A stretch of 64,000 nucleotides of DNA from Patiria pectinifera (lineage: Eukaryota > Echinodermata > Asteroidea > Valvatida > Asterinidae). How positions within the stretch are numbered: the first letter of the stretch is position 1; the number at the start of each line of letters is the position of its first letter. The position numbers and the translations under genes were made by a program. The notes under the pieces were generated by a model. That model was not told the DNA's origin. It saw only the letters and a program-made list of their open reading frames with translations, and made no database searches. Shown in pieces: positions 57,990-64,000 of this stretch. Location: contig CM057149.1 in NCBI GenBank assembly GCA_029964075.1, positions 22,458,197 through 22,522,196 of the forward strand, given 5' to 3'.

Positions 57990-59480
57990 AAACATCAAAC
58001 AGAAATGAAAGATGATGCTCGCAAAAATAGATGCAGTCGGCAACGTGAGTTTTTACTTTTCACATTGCATCAACCCTAACCCCCTAGGGTGATTTACTAG
58101 GAACCTTCCTCACCCTTGCAAATCCCAACACTGAAATATTCCTTACCCAACGTAATACAAGTGCAATACTGATCCTAATAACAGATTCCAACCAACCCTG
58201 TGTTGGAGTTCGGCTGGCTGGGGACCGTTAATTCTGTCTTTTAAATTTTCCGCTTTTGTGCCGGTACTCCGTCTAGACAGTTCGGGTTAATGACATAATT
58301 CAGTTATCTGCAATAGTCTTTCAGCTTCACATTTGTGGAATTTGAATTCAGTGGTGCCTTGAAACAATCAATTTGTCAGCATAAAACATAGCATACTACG
58401 GCCAAAGCGTTATGTTTTGCATAATTTCATACTTCATTTACCATTAAAGCCTTACAATTATGACACTTTTGACATCAAGATACTTCATGTTGGTTAATGA
58501 TATAATTTGGTCATCTTCAAAGAGTTCCTCAAGCCCTGTATTTTGGGAAAAATAACGCCTTGAAAATCATTTTGTCGTATTACATATATGACATTTCCCA
58601 TAATTATAAAATCTTTGGAATTCCATCAGTTATAGACAGCTTGTTTAATTTGAATAAACGACATAGTTCAGTAATTTTTCAGCATCACATGGACAATTTC
58701 AGTGGTACTTTGGAAAAATACTTATAACAATGAATATGACTAAAGCGTCATTTGCTGCATAATTTCCTACTTAATTACCAAAACAATAAAAATTATGGCA
58801 TTTTTGGCATCAAAGACTATTTAGTGACATGTAAATCAGTCATTTACATTGATGGAAAAAGTCAGGTCTGCCTTATGGATTTGAATCAGTAATGCTTCAA
58901 AAAGCAGGTTGTAATAAAACATTGCACATAAGTATACAGTCAAAACATTGTTTTTGCATATTTACCATTATTATTAATTACCGTTATTATGAAATCCCTT
59001 TGGCTATGAGCCTTACCATCTTTTACAGTTATTTATCATTAATTATTTTGTGGGTGAAAATCTGCATTGAACCGGAGGGGCCATTCCAGCGATCTCTGGA
59101 TGGTGTAAGGGTGTTCCGTTTTTATTTGAGGGGGAGGGGCTGGGGTTAACGTTGTTTAACAACGGTGACGCTTAGGCCTTAGCAACCACTAGGCTGAATC
59201 AACATGTAGTAAATCACTGTCACATCAGTACTAAATAACAAAATAGAGATGGGCTAATATGATGTATCATTCATCCAAACACATACCCGCAGAATTTGTA
59301 AACAAAATAATCATTGAATGGCGAAACCCACGAAACTATCATGTTGAATTGTCAGTTTGAACACTCAGTCCAACTGTTTCGAAATGAGGGTACCTATTAA
59401 CACAGAATAAGAATGCTGACAGTTATTATATAATGCGTAGGTTATAAAAATATACATTGCATGCCAACGTCTAATGAGCA
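57990..59480. other. Intergenic, nothing coding recognised
   Basis: Contains AACCCTAACCCCCTAGG at 58074, like the left terminus of the foldback at 23519. From 58280 to 59000 there are loosely repeated blocks (GTTCAGTAATTTTTCAGCATCAC, TATGACATTT-type units) of about 180 nt. Confidence 0.4.
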
Positions 59481-59855
59481 TGTCATCAGAATGATCAGAT
59501 TGACTATTGCACGTGATTTGCTATGATATGCAAAGAAAAGAAAGATTTTAACTCCTGTATGTTTTGTCCGCCGGCGTAACACACCCTATACTAGCCTTTC
59601 GCCAAGGCCGTAGTGGCTTAACTTGCGGGCATCAGACAAAGCGGCTTATACGCATGCGCGCATAATTTTATATAAATATAACAAACCACCGTCTGGTCTA
59701 TTATTGACGCCCCTGTTTCTGTAATTATACGACCGGTTAAATTGATTGATGTTGAGTCGTTCTTGTCACAGCGAAATGATACGCTGTTCAGAGTGACTCT
59801 ATTTGGCAAGCTCTGGCCGGGCGAAGTCAATGTAAATCGGCCCTGGCATATCACC

Positions 59856-62171
59856 ATGGAGTCGGCACATCTCGTGTATGGGTTGGCGGTGTCGATGCTT
59901 GGATGTTTCTGTTTCGGGGCGGTTTCTGCAGGTATGTTTGTGTATTCCAAATATAAAACAATCCGGGTTGCTTAAATTGTTAAGCTTGTGAATAAATTTG
60001 TCTACCTGCTGGAAATTGAAAGTTGACAAGAGGCACAACGAAAGAAACGAAAGAAACGTTTGGTCCAACTCGACCCAAAATTCCATCAGTGGCATTATTA
60101 AAGTCTGCCGCCCCGTTTTACCATCTGCTTAACATTCGGGGGAAGAAAACAAAGATTGGCTTATTTTGAATGGAACAATATTTATTAAATCCTTTGAATG
60201 CCCTCGGAAAATGAGCGCCCTCGTTGCAAATTGGATCCAATCTATGCAACTGAAACTGGTACTAGCTCTAAAAGCCTGTTGGCACCAAGGGCGTCAATCA
60301 TCGCCTCTCAATAGTGGGGGTGTGGGGGGATGGGGGTGTTGGTGGTACAAACTTGTGTATCCTGATGCTAACTAATTCGAGTGCGAAACCTAAACGGCGT
60401 GGGGTTCTGGGCCCGCCAGGATTTTTTTCTAGAGGGGGCAAAGCACATTTCCCCCGAAATCCCTGTACTTTTCCAGCATATTCTCAATGTATTTTTCGAA
60501 GGGGCAGGGACATTCCCCCCAACCCATTAAATTAACAGCACTATGACTTCGCGCCTCTTTTTCTTTCTCCCCTTTTTTTCTCCATTTGTTGGTGCTTTCT
60601 GGGGGGGGGGGGGGGCAAGCGCCCTCCTTGCCTCCCCCCCCCCCGAGGAATTTTCTGACTACTGGCAAGGTTTTAGCAAAACGTCCTCCTTGAAACATCA
60701 TTTTGGAGTTTGGAGTCATTGAATAAGCTATTCTGAGTTACAGAATTAAATGTAGGTTTTCCCAGATATTTTATCGCTGGTATCACACGAATTCCTTATA
60801 TCGATATTTTAATTTCGTTCCCGAACATCGCCAAGTTCAATTCTAAATTTGAATTTCAGAAAGCTGTTGTCGTTACATTTCGTTTCTGATGACTTAAAAC
60901 GTATACGATAGGTTTTCCCCGTTATTTTAACACTTGCACCACACAAATTCCCTGTATCGATACTCTAATTTCGTCCCCGAACATCGCCAAGCTCAATTCT
61001 CAATTTGAATTTCGAAATGCCACCACTAGATTTCATTTAAGGTTCAGTATAATTCAATTGTAATTTGATTAATGCGCACATTTCTTCAAATAAGTCCAAA
61101 GATTGGGCACATTTTTCTAATCGTAACGTTTTAAGTCACCAGAAACGAAATGTAATGACAACAACATTAAAAAGAAAGGCAAAAAACGAATTGGCTTTTT
61201 CAATTCAACGCCGGATTGCTACACGAGACGAATTTCACAAATTACGGACGAATCGGTATGCTCAAAATTTGAATTATACTGAATTTTAAATGAAATCTAG
61301 TGGTGGCTTTCTGAAAATCAAATTGAGAACTGAGCTTGGCGATGTTCGGGGACGAAATTAAAGTATCGATATAGGGAATTCGTGCCATACAAATGTTAAA
61401 ATGACCGGAAAAACCTACACTAATAGTTTACGCTTCAAATCTTGCTTACTGTTTTTTGCTCTATTGTGCTTCTGCTTCTGTAATAACGAAGAGCAGTTAG
61501 TTTTGGACAGCCTGGGTTTTGCTAAACAAGATAACGAATGGATTAATAATAGTACAAGCATGTAATGTGACATGTATTTTGTGCACCGTGTTGTGTTCCG
61601 GATCCACGACTGAGCACCGTACCCATGCACTTCTAAAAAATACTACACCAGCAAGAGTCCTGCAACACGTTCTTCTCAGAACCGCACAACCCACAAAGAG
61701 ATATCATTCACATGGTGTTCCCGCAAACGTCCCATCCATTGATCATGCAAAATAATGATCACCATGCAAACCTATAAGCCCCATTAAATAAGCCTTGTTC
61801 GTTATTTTATTTTTTATTTTTTACTTTAGCTGATATGATGGGGCTGCGTCTTGCAGACGGGCGTTACCCAAACGAAGGTCGTGTAGAGGTCCTCCCACCA
61901 GGAGAAGACTCGTGGGGAACCTACTGCTCCAACGAGAACCCACTCCTTATAGGCCGCGTGGCGTGCCGTCAACTCGGCTTCCCCGCCCTCCTGTCGGCAA
62001 CTGCCAGTGGGGAGTTTGGCAAGGCCACCGGTCCCATCTGGTTCCAGCTGATGATATGTGGCGAACAGCTGCAGGAGATGATGACTCTAGATGATTGTTT
62101 GAAGTTAGGATGGTTCCCGTATTACGAGGTGTGCGATCACAGGTTCGATGTAAGCCTCACCTGCTTCACAG
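59856..62171 (+). CDS. Secreted SRCR-domain protein, first two exons (partial, runs off right)
   Basis: Exon 1 (59856-59931) starts at a strong CACCATGG and encodes 25 residues of signal peptide (MESAHLVYGLAVSML, then FGAVSA), ending at GCAG/GTATGT in phase 1. Exon 2 (61830-62171, 342 nt) follows a pyrimidine-rich acceptor (TTTTACTTTAG) and ends ACAG/GTAAAT, also phase 1. This symmetrical phase is typical of shuffled SRCR exons. It encodes one SRCR domain: LRLADG, GRVEV, SWGTYC, RVACRQLGF, FGKATGPIW, then Cys at IC, DDC, EVC and LTC. That is six cysteines, the group A set. SRCR proteins are secreted or membrane scavenger and immune-type receptors, heavily expanded in echinoderms and amphioxus. 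Later exons must lie beyond the right edge, so domain number and any membrane anchor are unknown. Intron 1 contains an inverted-repeat element (60748-61425). Upstream DNA is a paralogue of 57425-57985. Confidence 0.87.
60748..61425. mobile_element. Inverted-repeat element in SRCR intron 1
   Basis: GTAGGTTTTCCC...CGAACATCGCCAAG at the left is mirrored by CTTGGCGATGTTCGGGGACG...GGAAAAACCTAC at the right. The left arm contains the block twice (near 60755-60890 and 60910-61030). CATTTCGTTTCTGATGACTT and AAGTCACCAGAAACGAAATG form an inner stem. Confidence 0.8.
61640..61750 (+). repeat. Dispersed repeat, copy of 63915-64000
   Basis: GTTCTTCTCAGAACCGC, then AGAGATATCATTCACATGG and TTCCCGCAAACGTCCCATCC, matches GGTTCTTTTCAGAACCATT, GCATATGG and TTTCCGCAAACCTTCCATCC at the right edge. 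Confidence 0.65.
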
Positions 62172-62212
62172 GTAAATTAAACACTTACTCTGATTAAGTT
62201 TTGCCCTTCAGT

Positions 62213-62330
62213 TAAGGAGAATACACGAGAAAGTGTGGATTCGAAATTTAACAATTCACGAGGCGCGAAGCGCCGAGTGAATTCGTAAATTAAGAATCCA
62301 CACTTGCGAGTGTATTCTTTGACTTAAACC
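62213..62330. repeat. Long hairpin
   Basis: GGAGAATACAC, AAAGTGTGGATTCG, AATTTA and ATTCAC are mirrored by GTGAATT, TAAATT, GAATCCACACTT and GTGTATTCTTT. The apex GGCGCGAAGCGCC is itself a tight stem-loop. It lies 40 nt past an SRCR exon donor. Confidence 0.85.
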
Positions 62331-62391
62331 ATTGTGTCAACAGAAGTATTGGAAATAATGCTGCAGCCTGACGCTACTTTTTTCGTCATAT

Positions 62392-62720
62392 ATTATCTCA
62401 TTGAAGGCCATTCGTTGCAAAAATGATAAGACAAAAATCTGGGACTGACAAATGTTTCCAAAATTGTTTGGAAATACTTAAAATGACTCTCCATAGACGT
62501 TGTACACAGCGCGGAGGTGGCGTCAGGTTGCAACATTGGTTCCCGGCGTGTAGTATCTCATTGAAGGCCATTCGTTGCAAAAATGATGATAAGACATGAA
62601 TGTGGGACTGACAAATGTTTCCAAAATTGTTAGGAAATACTTAAAATGACTCTCCATAGACGTTGTACACAGCGCGGAAGTGGCGTCAGGTTGCAACATT
62701 GGTTCCCGGCGTGTTTGGTT
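62392..62720. repeat. Tandem duplication, about 160-bp unit
   Basis: Two copies, each starting ATCTCATTGAAGGCCATTCG and ending GGTTGCAACATTGGTTCCC then GGCGTG, with only a few differences including a 3-nt insertion. Confidence 0.9.
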
Positions 62721-62904
62721 ACCGACACACCCGTACAAGTCATTTTGTGTGTATATGCTCCTTACGACAAAATGGATATTTCAGACGACGATTTCTTTCT
62801 AACTAAAAGTAGATTTTTAAGTCACGGCGGAAAATCTGACAGTGAAGATGCATTGGAAATTTTCGGAAAACAAATTTCACGCAGACGGTCCTATTCATGC
62901 TCAT

Positions 62905-63540
62905 TAGGGCCCTGTCACACTTCTGCGTATCCTAATTCCTTATGAGTTGCGCATTGACTTTTTTTCATACGCAGTCGTACGAACAATACGCACCTCATAT
63001 GCATCTCTATCGTTTTATGTAAGTTTTATGTACGCAGGCATACGCATGGTACGGCCCAGTACACTGGATAGTTTTGGGCATGCACAAAACTACGCTGCGT
63101 ACGCTGTTACGCAGGTCATAAGTTATAAATACGCAGCGCATCGGTCCCGCATCGGTCGAGCGCGGTACGAGTACGCTATGTGTTCGTGAGGGATAAGCCG
63201 TTCATACGCGGCAATACGCTGACCTCCTATATTGGACGTATACATAGCGACGTATTGCACGAATTAGTACCGCTCGTCCTGCGAGCGGGCAGCGCATTGT
63301 ACTTATTCGTAACTTATGAGAAACGCACAGATGGCGAACTTGCGCACTGCATACGTAACTCATACGCATCTCATACGCAGTGGATGCGCTGAATTCGTTA
63401 CTTGTTCGCTAGATGTGCGTCGCACATATGTCAAAGTAATCAAACAATTTCGACGTTTTTGATCGTACGGCTGCGTATTGAAAATTGTTGATAAGGAACT
63501 CATAAGGAATTGGGATACGCAAAAGTGTGACAGGGGCTTC
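62905..63540. mobile_element. TIR element with TACGCA/TGCGTA-rich interior
   Basis: GCCCTGTCACACTTCTGCGT, ATCCTAATTCC and TTATGAGTT at the left are mirrored by AACTCATAAGGAATTGGG, ATACGCAAAAGTGTGACAGG and GGC at the right. The interior repeats ATACGCA and TACGAAC-type words on both strands. No transposase. Confidence 0.75.
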
Positions 63541-63562
63541 ATGAAGAACACTGATTGTCCGA

Positions 63563-63680
63563 CGTGTTCAAAGTGTGGATTCGTAATTCCGAATCCACAC
63601 TTTACTAAAGATTCTTCGTTCCGAATCCACACTTTGTGACCAGTGTAAGAGATTCGTAGATCCGAATCCACACTTTGAAC
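63563..63680. repeat. AAAGTGTGGATTCG inverted cluster
   Basis: The word CGAATCCACACTTT occurs three times and its complement once (63565-63605 is a palindrome). The same word forms the stem at 62213-62330. Confidence 0.8.
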
Positions 63681-63859
63681 AATAGTGTGACGTCATAGCA
63701 ATGGTTTAACCGACGTATAAACTCAACTCTATACTGTTCCACTTTAGTGGGCGCACCAAGCTTGCTCTAGACTCCAAGCTACTTGGCATCCCCACAGGAT
63801 GCAACTTCACACTTCATCGATTTCGCTTTTGCTATACTTGTTACTTTCTTAGAGTTTAG

Positions 63860-64000
63860 GCACTCTCCTGAAGATGGTCAGAGCATACTGACCGGAACGT
63901 CGAGTTTACACCCCTGGTTCTTTTCAGAACCATTCTCTTAGTTGAGAAATTATTCGCATATGGTGTTTCCGCAAACCTTCCATCCATTAGTATCTCCACC
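63860..64000 (+). repeat. Retroelement-like 3' segment with hammerhead-like core (candidate)
   Basis: CTGAAGA, then the stem GGTCAG/CTGACC (63876-63893), then GGAACGTCG, then a hairpin GGTTCT-TTTC-AGAACC (63916-63931). This resembles the degenerate hammerhead-type motifs often seen with Penelope-like elements. No Penelope reading frame is in the window. Confidence 0.4.

Noticed and set aside
59742-59975. Single-exon 77-residue protein starting at 59742
   Set aside because: The upstream ATG is in the same frame, but the stronger start at 59856 gives a clean signal peptide and a phase-1 donor joining the SRCR exon.

Overview
The window is eukaryotic, AT-rich and mostly non-coding. Genes are split by introns with GT..AG borders, and the gaps are packed with inverted-repeat elements and short tandem repeats. 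The recognisable genes are ALDH1L1-like, THOC7-like, a peptide-type rhodopsin receptor on one exon, a somatomedin-B receptor with seven membrane helices, and a scavenger-receptor cysteine-rich (SRCR) protein. Together with the many ACATGT-type repeats, this suggests a marine invertebrate deuterostome: an echinoderm such as a sea star, another ambulacrarian, or amphioxus. The species cannot be fixed from the sequence alone.

Layout. 3.5-5.7 kb, minus strand: the first three coding exons of a 10-formyltetrahydrofolate dehydrogenase (ALDH1L) gene, which runs off the left edge. 6-21 kb: no confident gene, but foldback elements, small inverted-repeat elements, a LINE remnant at 18.6 kb and two weak candidate first exons near 16.0 and 17.5 kb. 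21.2-29.9 kb, plus strand: a complete seven-exon THOC7 gene (208 aa, mRNA export). 30-34.5 kb: repeats, including a 1-kb long-TIR element and a tandem duplication. 34.8-36.2 kb, minus: a broken rhodopsin-class receptor. 41.3-42.5 kb, minus: an intact single-exon peptide-type receptor. 46.7-52.8 kb, minus: a three-exon, 912-residue receptor with an SMB domain and a seven-helix domain; its first intron carries a 1.46-kb palindrome. 59.9-62.2 kb, plus: signal-peptide exon and first SRCR exon of a gene that continues past the right edge, with a duplicated copy of its 5' region at 57.4-58.0 kb.

The genes do not form a pathway: folate metabolism, mRNA export, neuropeptide-type signalling, an orphan receptor and an immune-type scavenger protein are simply neighbours. 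The more unusual content is in the repeats. Several unrelated families share one plan: inverted arms that are themselves arrays of short tandem repeats, as in foldback transposons. A MITE group occurs four times in two subfamilies with related terminal and core sequence. Two insertions can be dated relative to duplicated DNA because the other copy preserves the empty site. Exon borders were read by eye from splice consensus, reading phase and family similarity; nothing was run.
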